Of a stretch of 64,000 bases of DNA, positions 1 to 11,079 are shown one piece after another (position 1 is the first letter of the stretch; every line of letters begins with the position of its first letter). A program made the translations under genes and the position numbers. This DNA comes from Cenococcum geophilum 1.58 (Eukaryota > Ascomycota > Dothideomycetes > Gloniales > Gloniaceae): contig KV748209.1 in the NCBI GenBank assembly GCA_001692895.1, positions 992,001 through 1,056,000 of the forward strand, read 5' to 3'. The notes below the pieces were generated by a model. The model was not told the origin of the DNA and ran no database searches. It saw only the letters and a list, made by a program, of their open reading frames with translations.

Positions 1-23
1 ATCATTCAGTCTTATTATTTTCT

Positions 24-1688
24 ATGGCTCACTATTCAGGACATCAAGTTGTTGCCATCACAGTCTCATTTACCACACTTTCTGGAGTCATCCTTCTTCT
101 GCGCCTATTCACACGCTTCGCACTTATCCGCAATGCCGGCAGCGAGGATTTCTGCATTGCTTTCGCCATGGTATGTTACCCTCCATACCTAGGCACTAGA
201 CTTTGGGGCCATTCATTGCAGCTCCTTCATATATTAAACTTATACTGATGCTCTCCGAAGTTGTGCTCTATCGCATTAACTGTAACAATTTGCGAGCGTA
301 GGTCTTTCGAACACTTCTTACATATCTTAAAACTTACTTCATAAAGAGGTAAAATATGGCATGGGACAGCACGTATACACTTTGTCCAAAGAGACATTGA
401 TCAACTCGCAAAAGGTAACATGTGGCGCCTTTTATCATGAGAAGTAAGTTGCTGATTTGAGTTCCCAGCCGTTCTGGGCTAGTATCTGGATTTACAACCT
501 CTCATTGACCTTCACGAAAGTCTCAATTCTCCTCCAATACCTACGGATTTTCACAACTAAGCAGTTCAGGGTTTTCTGCTGGGCTCTCTTAGGTTTCGTC
601 GCCATTTACAGTACGTGGACGTTCTTTAGCAGTATTTTTGAATGCATGCCAGTAGCCTACTTCTGGGATAAAACCATTAAAGGCGGTCATTGCATGAACC
701 AAGATGCTGTTTGGTTCACGAACGCAGCCGTAAACATCGTTACGGATTTCGCCATCATTATTTTGCCGATGCCGGTATTACGGAGTCTCAATTTGCCCTT
801 GAAGCAAAAGAGAGCATTAATGCTTGTGTTTGCTCTCGGCGGATTGTAAGTTTAGTGGTACTTCCTATACCAGAATATCCAGGCCTGCTGATTTTAAATG
901 CCCGTCACTTGTCTTGGACACTTTTAACCATCTCATAAGACTCTACTGATGGTCGCTTTTCTAGTGTTTGCATTGTGTCTATCCTGCGCCTTAAATCTCT
1001 TGTCTCTATTTCAAATTCCACCGATCCGACATTCGATAATTCTCCCGCAGCAACCTGGTCCTCCATCGAGATTAACGTGGGCCTCATTTGTGCTAGCCTA
1101 CCAACACTGCGACAATTATTGTCCCAGCTATTTCCCAGCGTCTTTTCCAGCACCCTCCGTGCCTCCAAATACTACCCGCAGGCAGGCTACTACCGTAGTG
1201 GTGACTCAAATCGGCAATTTTATAATATCCACCTTAGTGGCGTTAGAGGCACCAAGTTGAATTCATCCGACAAAGAGAGCGAAGAAGAAATGCTCGGCTT
1301 TCAGGCCACGAGAGTCGGTACGGGTCATGACTTCGAAGAACACGGAAAGACATCCAAAAAGGAAGGCGCCGGCCGCATTTTGCACAGTGCACGTGGCTCC
1401 ACCGATCTCAAAAAGGACAGATCGACTACCCCCAGAAATGCCACACCCGAAGACAACGAAATAAAAGTTGTGACTGTCGTGCAGCAGAGTGTGGAGCGGA
1501 ACCACTCAGTTCGAATCCCACAACCCTTGTCACCCCGGCTCCAAAAGCCTCCCTCACTCTCGTCTCGTAGTCCTTCTTTTACGCCCAAACCAAGCAATAA
1601 AATTCCAAGGCGCAAGATCGAGAAGGGCACTGATGGTGGCGATGACATGAGTGAACACGGCGTTGCGCTAGAACGGAGAGGTGTTTAA
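24..1688 (+). CDS. Rhodopsin-domain (SAT4-type) integral membrane protein, five exons
   Basis: I model exons 24-170, 261-297, 347-414, 469-845 and 965-1688, giving 450 residues. The four introns (90, 49, 54 and 119 bp) start GTATGT, GTAGGT, GTAACA and GTAAGT and end in AG; each junction restores a continuous family-like frame, for example ICE/Q-VKYGMG and FALGG/F-VCIVS. About seven hydrophobic segments are visible near residues 8-28, 42-60, 86-108, 118-140, 166-188, 200-216 and 243-256. Family landmarks are YNLSLTFTKVSILLQYLRIF, the NIVTD-LPMPVL stretch and LPTLRQLL. The tail (about 270-450) is hydrophilic and rich in Ser, Pro and Lys. This is the fungal 'rhodopsin' family of unknown function, probably in the plasma membrane; it is not a retinal-binding opsin. 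No CFEM domain is present. The 3' end lies about 165 bp from the degraded repeat island, yet codon use is normal. The ATG at 24 is the first in frame in the window; a longer N-terminus cannot be excluded. Confidence 0.85.
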
Positions 1689-1852
1689 AGATGTTGTCAG
1701 CCCCTACGGTATCAACTCCTACGCATTATACGTTAAATACTGCCGTATTTTATATTAAAAAGACATAGTAAATAGATTTTGTTAGTATAAATAAAATTTA
1801 TATAATTTATTACAAAATTTATATATTTTTATAAATTTTATAATTTATAAAT
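1689..1852. other. AT-rich 3' flank without gene
   Basis: Nearly pure A/T from about 1740, with short inverted AAATTT/TTTATAAA motifs. It contains the likely 3' untranslated end of the membrane-protein gene and the start of the repeat island. I see no coding potential. Confidence 0.7.
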
Positions 1853-2285
1853 AATAGACAAAGTACAATAGGAACTAGAATGCGGTAGAGGATAGGCTCG
1901 GGCGTATTAAGGACACTATAAAATTATAGGGAACACCAACAGTATAGGCAGTAAAGCCATTATTATAGGCCAATATCGCTGCAAGCGCTCGACTGGCAAC
2001 TCTCTAGCTGTAACGTTTCCCGCCCTAACGTCGCCATATAGCCAAAAAGACACGGAGTGCTTGCGAACTTGTCGCAAGCGCGGCGGGATCTAATATATAT
2101 ACTTTTACACTAGCGTATACCTAGCGTGGTACTGGTAAGATCTATAGTTAGGATTAAAATACTAGAGGTAGTAGAAGCGGAACTAAAATAGATCCTTATA
2201 TTAATTAAAGTATATATACTAAGAGTAGTGGCAGTAAGGGTCCTATATAGTGGTAATATAGAAGTTATACTCCCTAATTTGTAGG
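1853..2285 (+). pseudogene. Fragment of Tad-like LINE ORF1
   Basis: The segments 1853-2008 and 2110-2285 match, in the opposite orientation, the ORF1 part of the LINE further right (plus-strand positions about 58460-58810). Shared blocks include GTATTAAGGACNCTATAAAA and CCTAGCGTGG; the differences are mostly transitions. The fragment is interrupted by a 101-bp solo LTR and cut at 2286 by a Gypsy LTR. Frames are broken by stops. The rest of this LINE copy is not seen in the window. Confidence 0.75.
2009..2109. mobile_element. 101-bp solo LTR with TSD CTAGC
   Basis: It starts TGTAACG and ends TTTTACA, flanked by perfect 5-bp duplications CTAGC (2004-2008 and 2110-2114). The homologous LINE sequence at about 58650 lacks it, which proves an insertion. 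A hairpin with 7-bp arms, GCTTGCG and CGCAAGC, lies near 2067. No internal element domain is present, so it is either a solo LTR from a very short LTR family or another small TG-CA insertion. No second copy was noticed. Confidence 0.7.
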
Positions 2286-2682
2286 TGTAATAAAGCCTTA
2301 TAGGAAATACTACGGTAAACTCGCTAATGGGCTAGGTATATACGTAAACAAGAAGTTAATAACGTAAATATAACTAGTAGAGTAGGTTACCCAATAGATT
2401 AACTCTAATTATATTCTAAGATTTACTATAAAAAAGAGAACTATTTAGGTAGGGACTATAATCCTTTAAATATATAATACTACGTCTAAGAAATATACTA
2501 GTACGTTAGTTAATTAGTATATCGCGTTCCTACGTTCTAAACTTATAATATAACTTACTGCGTAACTTAGTTGCCCCTTATTTTATAGCTTAATTAGTTC
2601 TAGCATCTTTTATACTATCTTAACTAATCTATCTATATCTTTTTTTAGTAGCCGTACTACTACCGATATAAGGTCTATAATA
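2286..2682 (-). repeat. LTR of Gypsy element F
   Basis: 397 bp, from TGTAATAAAGCC to TCTATAATA. It aligns along its length with the 422-bp LTRs of element E, with many transitions. It is followed by CTATCTCCCTCC, the reverse complement of the polypurine tract, so this is the 3' LTR of a minus-strand element. Confidence 0.8.
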
Positions 2683-2995
2683 CTATCTCCCTCCTTTTTA
2701 TCTTTGTCCTTAAAGATACCTCCTATCTCTAAGTATTAAAGGTATAGTATTTCTATTTTTAACTTAATAACCTTTATTATTTCTAATACCTCCTATTAGA
2801 TCTTTATATTCTAATTATTATAGTTAGCTAGTTATATTTATCCTCTTATTGGGTAAAGTTATACTATTATATTCTTATTATATGGAGAAAAAGTTAGTAT
2901 ATATTGTAATTACAGCTCTATTTAGTTGCTATCCTTTTTTCTATACTAAGTATACAAAATCAAATATACGTTTATTCTATAACGTTTAATCTATC
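2683..2995 (-). pseudogene. 3' non-coding region of Gypsy F
   Basis: It matches the region just inside the left LTR of element E (23149-23480) and ends in CTATC, the target site of Copia 1. The sequence resumes at 9110 after the Copia element. No open frame survives. Confidence 0.6.
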
Positions 2996-3213
2996 TGTTG
3001 GGAATAAAGGCAAATGGTCACCATATAAGGCATATTGCCGTCACGTGTAGCAAGTTGCCGTTACGTGCGGCAAGTTGCCATCACGTGCCGCCGCGACACT
3101 AGCGTAGTAAGGAACCTTAGGTTCCTTACCCCTTTCTTCAAGAAGAACACACAGAACAATCATCATACTATTTACAAACCGTAGCTACGTGATATCCCCT
3201 TATGAGTCCAACA
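2996..3213 (+). repeat. 5' LTR of Copia 1
   Basis: TGTTGGGAATAAAGG to GAGTCCAACA, 218 bp. It contains three spaced GTTGCCRTCACGTG-like repeats and a hairpin around AAGGAACC/GGTTCCTT at 3109-3127. Differences from the 3' LTR are mainly transitions. Confidence 0.92.
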
Positions 3214-4149
3214 CTAATTAGTGGTTAACTTTACTGTTATACTATAGAGCAGCTAGGTATTTCACCAAGAAGAGACGAGCCACTATACCAGTGCTACTTA
3301 TGCTAAAGGAAGCTGTCTTTTAAGGTTAGAACTGGTCCTAAACCTTAAATAGAACTCTTCTATAAATCTAAGGATCTAAAGGCTAGAACTAGTCCTAAGC
3401 CTTTCCTAGATTATAGATTCTTACGTCTATTATACAGAACAATACGCTTTACGAGTCTTCGCAATTTAAGGCTAGAACTGGTCCTAAGCCCTATAATTGC
3501 AAATACATATCCAAACGCGTACCAAACTATAAACGCGTACTAAATAATAAATATATATCATAAACGCGTACCAAACGACAATCCCTACGCCAATAACACT
3601 TCCCTTCCTCTAAAAACATAGCTACGCCTACTTCAAATAACTGGGAAGACTCCTTATTACTAGGGGTAGCTTTATACGCGAAACTTATTAATAAAAATTG
3701 GGATAAATTTACCTTTAACACAATAACTTATACCGCAAAATAAGTTAATAGCTTTCTCCTATACCGTATTATATTCTACTAAAGTAGACACTACACCAAT
3801 ATATAGCTGTGGGAATATTTTAGGGAGGATTTTATAGGATAGACCGCTAATACCTAGGTACTTAGTAATATTAATATTATTTGGGATTTTTAAAACTTCC
3901 TCTATAGAAACAGGGTATATGTTACTAAGAATAGTAACCTAATTGCTAGTAATATTTAGGCCGTTATTACTAGTATAGAAAAACTAGTATAGACGGAAGC
4001 TAAGATTATATATTAACTATAGAAACCTAGAACTAACCTATATTCTTTAAAAGGCAACTTTAATTTAGAATAAAACCCCTAAAACGCTACTCTCCTACCT
4101 AAAGGTACTCTCCCACCTAGAGGTACTCGTCCTCCACCTCCGCCACCTT

Positions 4150-5010
4150 TAGCTCTTCTACTCTAGCTAACCGGTAACCCTCTACTATAAGAAGTTACGA
4201 ATCTAATAAAGGTATATTTAGATAAAAAGAAGAAGTTTAAAGGAGAATTATATAATATACTTAGAGTAAAACTATAAGTCTTCTATAACTATTGTAATAA
4301 GGTTAAAATTTAATGCCACTAGTACTACTACGCTTTCTCCATTATATTAAAGGGACGGACAGTAATATTCTATTACGACTATATTACAGGTAAAAACTAT
4401 AGCTTTAATATAATGCTTTAGCTTACTAGAGCCCACTTTAAGACTAATAAAAATCGTTAACTTTATATATCCGAATAGCGAGAGACTATATTCTAGAGAG
4501 TTATTACTTCTAACTTAATAAAGACTTATTTAGAGTGCCTTTAACTACTCTTTAATAAACTTTAGAAAATCTAACGTGGCCTTACTAAAACTTACTAAAA
4601 TAAGAATAGCCTAAGGGACTAGGTTATCTTAGCATACTATAGCATTCCTAAGTATAACTTGGTGCTATATAAACCTATAAACATATTTAAAGGAGTATAT
4701 ACCGAGCTACGCTTTGCTATAGGTACTGCGATGCGAATATAAGAATCTTAACAGCTTTATACTAAAAGCCCTACCTAACTAAGCATTCCTGACTAATATA
4801 ATTATAACTAGACTAATTAAATATATGGCGGCCGTAATAGGGAATACGGCAAAGGGTATAATTAATGTTAATTATAAGGTAATTATAGAGGTCCTTATAG
4901 AGGTTTATTTTAAAGTAATTACTAGAAGAAGTACTACGTTTATAAGAAGCTAAATTGCTAGTTAACTAGACACTCCCTTAATAAGTAAAAAGAGGCATAT
5001 AACAAGTTCC
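4150..5010 (+). pseudogene. gag relic of Copia 1
   Basis: The degenerate frame has the fungal Copia gag pattern, with capsid-like helical blocks near 4200-4700. A zinc-knuckle remnant lies at about 4925-5005, where the expected Cys codons read as Tyr (KKYYVYKK), as G-to-A RIP changes would produce. Stops occur at former Gln and Trp codons. Confidence 0.65.
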
Positions 5011-5309
5011 GTTAGAGTATAAGAAATATTAGAAATTGTAAAGTTACTGCGGCCTACTTTTAAAGCTTCCTAGTTCAATATAAAGGCGTAGAAGATCTTA
5101 AGGGTAAGGTTAATAAGACTAAACAGCTCCTTATAGATATGGAAATTAAGAACTACTCTCCTAACTAATACTTTACTAAGTATAGTGAGGTAGATGGCAT
5201 ATAAACCGTTGCTGTTTTTAATAACTAATTTACGCTCCATTCTATTATAAAGTTAGATATCTTTAATAAGCCAAAGGAAAGCTTCGCGTTCTCCTTTAAT
5301 AATAGATAC

Positions 5310-6380
5310 TTGGTAAATGTCTTCTATAGTATTATACTAGATACTAGAGCCGTAGGAGTATCTATAGCAGAAGAACCTTAAGTTTGAGCCCTTTAGCAGC
5401 TTAATAACTCTATTTAGATTAACTATTTAACGGTAGGCCAATATATAATTTATTTTAGCAAAGGTACTATAATCTCTCTCGGCACAATTAGGGTTCAAAT
5501 CCCCTTAGGGTATATTAGTTTCCACATTATTCCTATAAATACTCCGTTTCTATTTTGCATTAAAGATATAGATAAGTTAAGTGTTAGGCTTAATAACCTT
5601 AAGAATATACTTATTTAGGGAGACAATTAGGTGCCTGTTATGCGTAAGTAGGGTTACCCCTAGTTGCTCCTTTATTAACTAGAAAAGAGTATTACTTAGA
5701 GCCACTTAACTAAGTCGGAATTACGCCAACTATACTATTATTTTGGCCACCTATCCGTTTATTAATTACTTAGGGTTCTTTAGCAAGCAGGCCATAAAGT
5801 TAAGGTTAAGGCAATTAAGTATCTTATAAAGTACTACTATTACTGCTAAATGAACTAAAAGTCCCCTGGCCGATTTAAGTTCACCCTTAAAGATAACTAT
5901 AACTTTAACTTCTGTATTATTATTGACGTTATATATCTTAGCAGCAAGCCAGTACTCCAAGTTATTAACTTCTTAACCTCCTTCCAAGCCGTACGATTCT
6001 TAAAGGATATATTAGCTAGGAACGTATAGGATACCCTTTAGTTATACTAGATTAATATCTACCTAGGACCCCCTAATTAAATCGTCTATAACGTAGAAAA
6101 GAACTTCTTATCTATAAAGTTCCGATAATAGATAAAGGCAATAGCAATTAAGGTTAAGAAAGTCCCCGTTAAGGCGTATAATAGTATTAAAAAAGTAGAA
6201 CGATATTACACGCCATTATACTAAGCGTATAAGATTATTTCTTTAGAACTAGAGGACGCTAGCAAAGAGCTTATCTTACAGATAGCTATTAAGGCTGTTA
6301 ATAATTCCGCTAGTCTAGATAGGCTTATACCTACATTACTAGTCTTTAGTGCCTACCCTTAAATAACTAACAATTCTCCA
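5310..6380 (+). pseudogene. protease and integrase relic of Copia 1
   Basis: An aspartic protease site is seen as LDTRAV near 5335 (DTGA type). The integrase zinc-binding half shows spaced His residues (HLSVYQLLRVL, QAGHK) and a YYYYC remnant of the HHCC motif near 5740-5850. The catalytic core includes IIIDVIYL (first Asp) near 5915, YLGPPNQIVYN near 6060 and VERYY near 6195. Several Cys and Trp codons are lost by RIP-type transitions. Confidence 0.75.
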
Positions 6381-6879
6381 CTATCTCCCTCTATTATATA
6401 ATAAGCTAAGGCTATCCGCAAAGCAATAAAAAAGGTGCGACGTCTCTACGCCACGCGCTAGGTCAACAACGCACTAGGAATAAGAAATGGCCCAAACACC
6501 TTAACTACGCTTAATTTGCCACTCTAATCTAAAGTATAGGTATAGCGTAAGAAGGGAGGATAGTTAGGTCTATATAAACTTATTATAAGTAATAGTTAAA
6601 CTTATACTCTTTAGATGCCCTATAAACCCACTTAATTCCGCTTAACCGTTATTAAGCCCTACTATAGGAATAACAGTTCCGAGCCTTTATAGGATACCCT
6701 AAAGGATGCCCTAGAGGATGCCCTAGAGGATACCCCAGAGGAGAACCATAATTAACGTACTTTAGAAGGAGACCATAATTCTAATATAATTGTAGCAGAT
6801 ATGCCGTAACCACGACGCGGTAGAGGTCGCCTAAAAGGATTACGAAATTACCAATACCTTATTAATTTAAAAGAGCAAT

Positions 6880-8450
6880 TTATTACCGCTATTAAAAGTA
6901 GAGATAAGTTATTAATGGCCTTTATAATAGCTAAAGAGAAGGCTGACTTTAAGCTCGCAAAACAGCTCTAAAAGGAAGGCCGTATTATAACTCTAGGAGC
7001 TCCTTTCAAAGCATCTAATAAGCAGGAAATTAACAGTCTTATTATAAGAGAAGTCTTTAAATTTAAGAAGTATAACCCTACTAAGTTCAATAAAGTTTGC
7101 ATCTTTAAGTTAAGAATAGTTAACGAGATTAAAGGCAAAGCTACTAACGCCCTATTTAAGAAATTAAGGCTTATCATCTAAGGTTACAACAATAATAGTA
7201 AGGAGGTAATTCTTACGTAATCTCCTACAATTCAACAAGCTAGTTAGTGAGTTATTATTACGCTAGCTCCCTCCTTAATAAAGAATAGAATAGCGGTTTA
7301 TTTACGAGATATTACTTAAGCCTACACCCAATTAGAGACGCACCTTTAGCGCTTAATATTGGCATACCTTCCGGAGTAAATTCGCCACCAGTATCCTAAA
7401 GATATAATTATGGTTATACTTAAGCTATTATATAGAATCGCAGAGGCAGGAACTTACTAGTGGGCTACCTACAGCAAGCACTATAAAGAGAAGCTTTTAA
7501 TAACTACTTCTACATTTAATCCCTATTTCCTCATTATAACTATAGAAACTCCATTTAGAATCGTCGGCATATAAACTAATGATATAATTATCTTAGAAAA
7601 CGACTAATTCTTAGCTCTTAAAGAAGACGAGCTAGTAAAGGTAAATCTTATGGCAAAGCCAAAGGAAAAGCTTAGTTTAATAATACTATTATTCTTTAAT
7701 AGATGCATCCTCTCCCTAAACGAGGATTCTATTGCTCTGCGCCAGAAGGGTTAAGGTAAGAAGATTAACGTTATTAATGCTAATTCTCTAAAGCAAGGAT
7801 ACGTAGAGCAACGCGCTTATAGAGCTTATGTTGCTTTTATCTATTAACCTAAGGCTTTATTTAATCTCTCTATTGCCGCCTAACACCAGAAACTAACTAA
7901 GGATAATATCCTTACCCTAAATAAGCGTCTTTTCTAGTAAATAAACCATCTTAATTAGGGACTACTCTATATGCCTATTAATCTTCTTACCGCTAAGCTC
8001 TTTATATTTATTAATAGATTATTTATAAATAATAAAGATTTTAGCTCCCAGTTAGGATATAAGATTATTATCGCAAATAAATTTACTAGAGAGAATAACT
8101 TTATAATCTATGGCAATTTTATCTATTAGAGCTTAACTAAGAGTAAGCGCGTTACCTAAAGTATTTTAGCGTTAGAGATATATAGAATAATTAGCGGAGT
8201 TAATATGGCAATTGCAATTGGAACTACCCTAAAGATAATTATAGATTAACTCGAACTTCCTATTATCCCTATAATCGTATACACCAACTTATATTCCCTC
8301 TACGAGTGTTTAATTAAGCTTAGTACTATAAAAGAGAAGCGCCTTATAATCGATATTATAGCACTTTAGCAATCCTACAAGCGTTAAGAACTCTTTAAGA
8401 TTTAATAAATTAATAGCTAAAATAACCCGGTAGATATAATAATAAAGGCG
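6880..8450 (+). pseudogene. reverse transcriptase and RNase H relic of Copia 1
   Basis: A Copia-type RT (RVT_2) is recognisable: KLRLII followed by a mutated QGY block near 7165, YLRDIT near 7300 and a LYRIAEAGTY block near 7425. RNase H follows near 7985-8400, with LFINNKDFSSQLGY and SILALEIY. At least one stop per about 40 codons makes it non-functional. Confidence 0.78.
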
Positions 8451-8534
8451 AACCTAAATAAGGCACTAGAGACGTTTATTAATATAAATACTCTACGTAT
8501 ACGAGTTAAAGGTTGGGTTAAAAGGGAGTCCCTA

Positions 8535-8613
8535 GAAATTTCTTAGTTATATAAGGTCTTAAGATATCCAGGAACTTCAACCGGCAGTTAAAGTTATCTA
8601 ATTAGTTAGATTC
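8535..8613 (+). repeat. Shared 3' stem-loop module, Copia 1 copy
   Basis: Sense copy of a ~80-bp module also found in Gypsy A (39633-39713) and, as a shorter core, in Gypsy B (13528-13578). The near-palindrome at 8573-8595 has arms AACTTCAACCG and CAGTTAAAGTT, followed by a second small hairpin TCTAA/TTAGA. It lies between the end of pol and the 3' LTR. Copia 2 lacks it at the matching position near 50097. Confidence 0.75.
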
Positions 8614-8886
8614 TGCAGACCCTAACTTAAACTAGCCAATTAGGATTTTCCATCCCCGGGATAAAAAATCGCTATTGGCTCGCTTACCGCTAGCGCCTTA
8701 GCGGCCCTACTAACAAGATACCTACCCATAACTTATAAGCAAGAAAGCACCACGTGCTAAGAGGCAAATTTTAGGACAGCGAGACTTATATTACAATGGC
8801 AATAGTAAGTAAAAAGGATTAATTTTTATTCCGCTAGTTAAGCGGTATATATATATAGATGGCAACTATAAAAAAAGAGTTGCTAG

Positions 8887-9104
8887 TGTTAGGAATAAAG
8901 GCAAATAGTTACTATATAAGGTATATTGCCGTCACGTATGGCAAGTTGCCGTTACGTACGGCAAGTTGCCATCACGTGCCGCCGCGGCACTAGCGTAGTA
9001 AGGAACCTTAGATTCCTCACCCCTTTCTTTAAGAAGAACACATAGAACAATTATTATACTATCTACGAACCGTAGCTACGTGATATCCCCTTATAAGTCC
9101 AACA
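8887..9104 (+). repeat. 3' LTR of Copia 1
   Basis: TGTTAGGAATAAAGG to AAGTCCAACA, 218 bp, followed by the TSD CTATC. Same length as the 5' LTR with transition-type differences. Confidence 0.92.
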
Positions 9105-9109
9105 CTATC

Positions 9110-9436
9110 TCTAATATTAAGTATATATATTTTATTACTTTTTATAGGCGTCTAATACCTTATCTAATTTATTATATAGTCTTATATTTAATCTAAGGCT
9201 AAACGCCTAGAAGGTAAACTCGCCCTAGTTCTTAAGGAGCTTAAATATTCTTATATTGCTAAATAAAGGGCTTTTTAAGCCCAGATAACCGCGTCCGCTT
9301 AGCTAATATATCTTAAAAAGGGTTATAAGAAGGTTCGCTTAAAAGAGTAGCGTCTTATAAAATAAGGTTTTCTTAAACTTAAGTTAGAGGAGGCTAAAAA
9401 GGGTTCTAGTATATTGGAGAGGAAAATAACTCTAAG
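9110..9436 (-). pseudogene. 3' non-coding region of Gypsy F, continued
   Basis: It aligns with element E at about 23485-23790. On the plus strand, antisense to the element, a frame with lysine-rich YLKKGYKKVRLKE is conserved with element E (YLKKVYKKVRFKE), although stops interrupt it. It ends in CTAAG, the target of Gypsy A. Confidence 0.55.
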
Positions 9437-9640
9437 TGTTACGGCACTGGCAGAACTTGGTAGAACTTTGCGGTTACGTGACTAAAGGACCGCATAAAAG
9501 AACCCTTCTTCAACTGGTGCTGCTCTCCTTTTTCTTTCCTTTCTTTAGCTTTAGATTCTCGTTTATAGACAATCAAATTATATAGGCTTGCACACGTCCT
9601 TCTTGCTATGCTTATATCTCAATTAACTAAGTCGCTAATA
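9437..9640 (+). repeat. 5' LTR of Gypsy A
   Basis: TGTTACGGCACTGG to GTCGCTAATA, 204 bp. It retains a pyrimidine-rich CTCCTTTTTC block and a TATAAAAG-like remnant near 9490. Confidence 0.9.
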
Positions 9641-9864
9641 TTATCTAAAGCTCTCTCTACTCTTTCTTCCTAAGAAGAAACTTAAATATATCTATAAGAC
9701 TATAAATAGGACAAGAACATAGAATAAGACCCTAAGGACATTACTAGAACTATAAGGACAGGACCTATAAGAAAAGAATAGAACCCTAATGAAAGGACCT
9801 ATAAGACGCACACAGACTAGAACCCCTAAAGAAATTACCCAAAATTACCTAATACCCCTACCAC

Positions 9865-10730
9865 TATGCCACGAAACACAGCAGTAAGTAAAGCAGCTAT
9901 ATAACCCTTAAATACTTTAAATAAGGAAATAATTAACGTCTTAACCCCCTAGGCGGAGCTTGCGGCGGCTAATACCGAAATTAAACGACTGCGAGAGCTG
10001 CTTAAAGCTAGAGATACCCCTATATCTAATAATAAGTCATTATTAGATAACTAAAGACTTGCTATAGTCCTTTAGGCCCTATTCTAGCGCCTTAGTAAAT
10101 CTACTAAGGCCTATATAGCACCGAAGCGGTTAGTAAAGGTTATGGATCCCCCGCTACTTACAAATAGAACTAACCCTATATTTAATAATTGGAAGCTTTA
10201 GTTATAGAATAAGCTTAAAGTTAATATAGACTACTTCCCTAACGCCTAAGCCAGAATGGCCTATGTCTTTAGCCGTACTGGCAGAGACACCTAGATGTAT
10301 TTACGCCCGTAATATACTAAAGACTCTATAAACCCCTTTATCTCTAAAGAAGAAATAGTTAAATACTTGTCTTTTATTTATAAAGACCCTTTTAAAGTAT
10401 AGAACGCTTGCCTTAGCTATAAAAGCCTAAATAAAAAAATAACGGAGACCTTTTCGGCCTTCTAAACCCGCTTTTTATACCTAGTAGGATAGGCCTAGAT
10501 CCCCTAGGAAGACCTACTACTAAACCTCCTCGACAAGCTTACCCTAAACCTATAGCGGGCCGTATTACTAGCTTATACTATAGCATAGACGTTAAAGAAA
10601 CTTATAGACTATTACCTAGCTATTAACTAAGGCCTCTATTGTATTAAGGTATACGCTAATTAGCTAAAAACTAGAAACCTTATAAACTAGGCTATAAGTA
10701 CTGCAAGAATAGCCTATAGTGCCCCGGTAT
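9865..10730 (+). pseudogene. gag relic of Gypsy A
   Basis: Starts at ATGCCACGAAAC (MPRNTAVSK). A charged helical N-terminus (EIKRLRELLKA) is followed by a retrotransposon-gag capsid pattern with FNNWKL, AYVFSRTGRD and YLSFIYKDPF near 10180-10400. Many former Trp and Gln codons are stops. Confidence 0.72.
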
Positions 10731-11079
10731 AATTAGAAACCCCTATAGCACCGGCCGCTTAGCTAACAGTTAACCTAGCAGCTAGCCGTGCAGCTACCCC
10801 TACTACGGGCCCGGTGTACACCTAACCTATATATAGCGACCCCTGTATATAGGCCCTTAGCAATTAAGGAGCTTGCTTTTTATACAGTTAACTAGGCTAC
10901 CCTATAAGGAACTACCTAATAAAGGTAAAGATAAATAAGGTCCTATTAATTCAGAAGGATAGTACGGAGTTAGAAAAAGAGAAACCCTAGAGGAAGACTT
11001 CTCTCTAGGGTTAAAAGGGATTAATATATTATATGTCGATTTAGGTTATCTAGTTAGTAAAAAAAGCTGCACTATGCCT

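Larger units (their letters stand above)
2996..9104 (+). mobile_element. Copia retrotransposon 1, complete but RIP-degraded
   Basis: 6109 bp with two 218-bp LTRs and a perfect TSD CTATC (2991-2995 and 9105-9109). The pol order is gag, protease, integrase, RT, RNase H, which defines Copia/Ty1 (Pseudoviridae-type). CTAATTAGTGGTTAA directly after the 5' LTR is shared with Copia 2 and is the probable primer-binding region; AAAAAAAGAG before the 3' LTR is a polypurine tract. All frames carry many TAG/TAA stops. It is inserted in Gypsy F. Confidence 0.92.
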
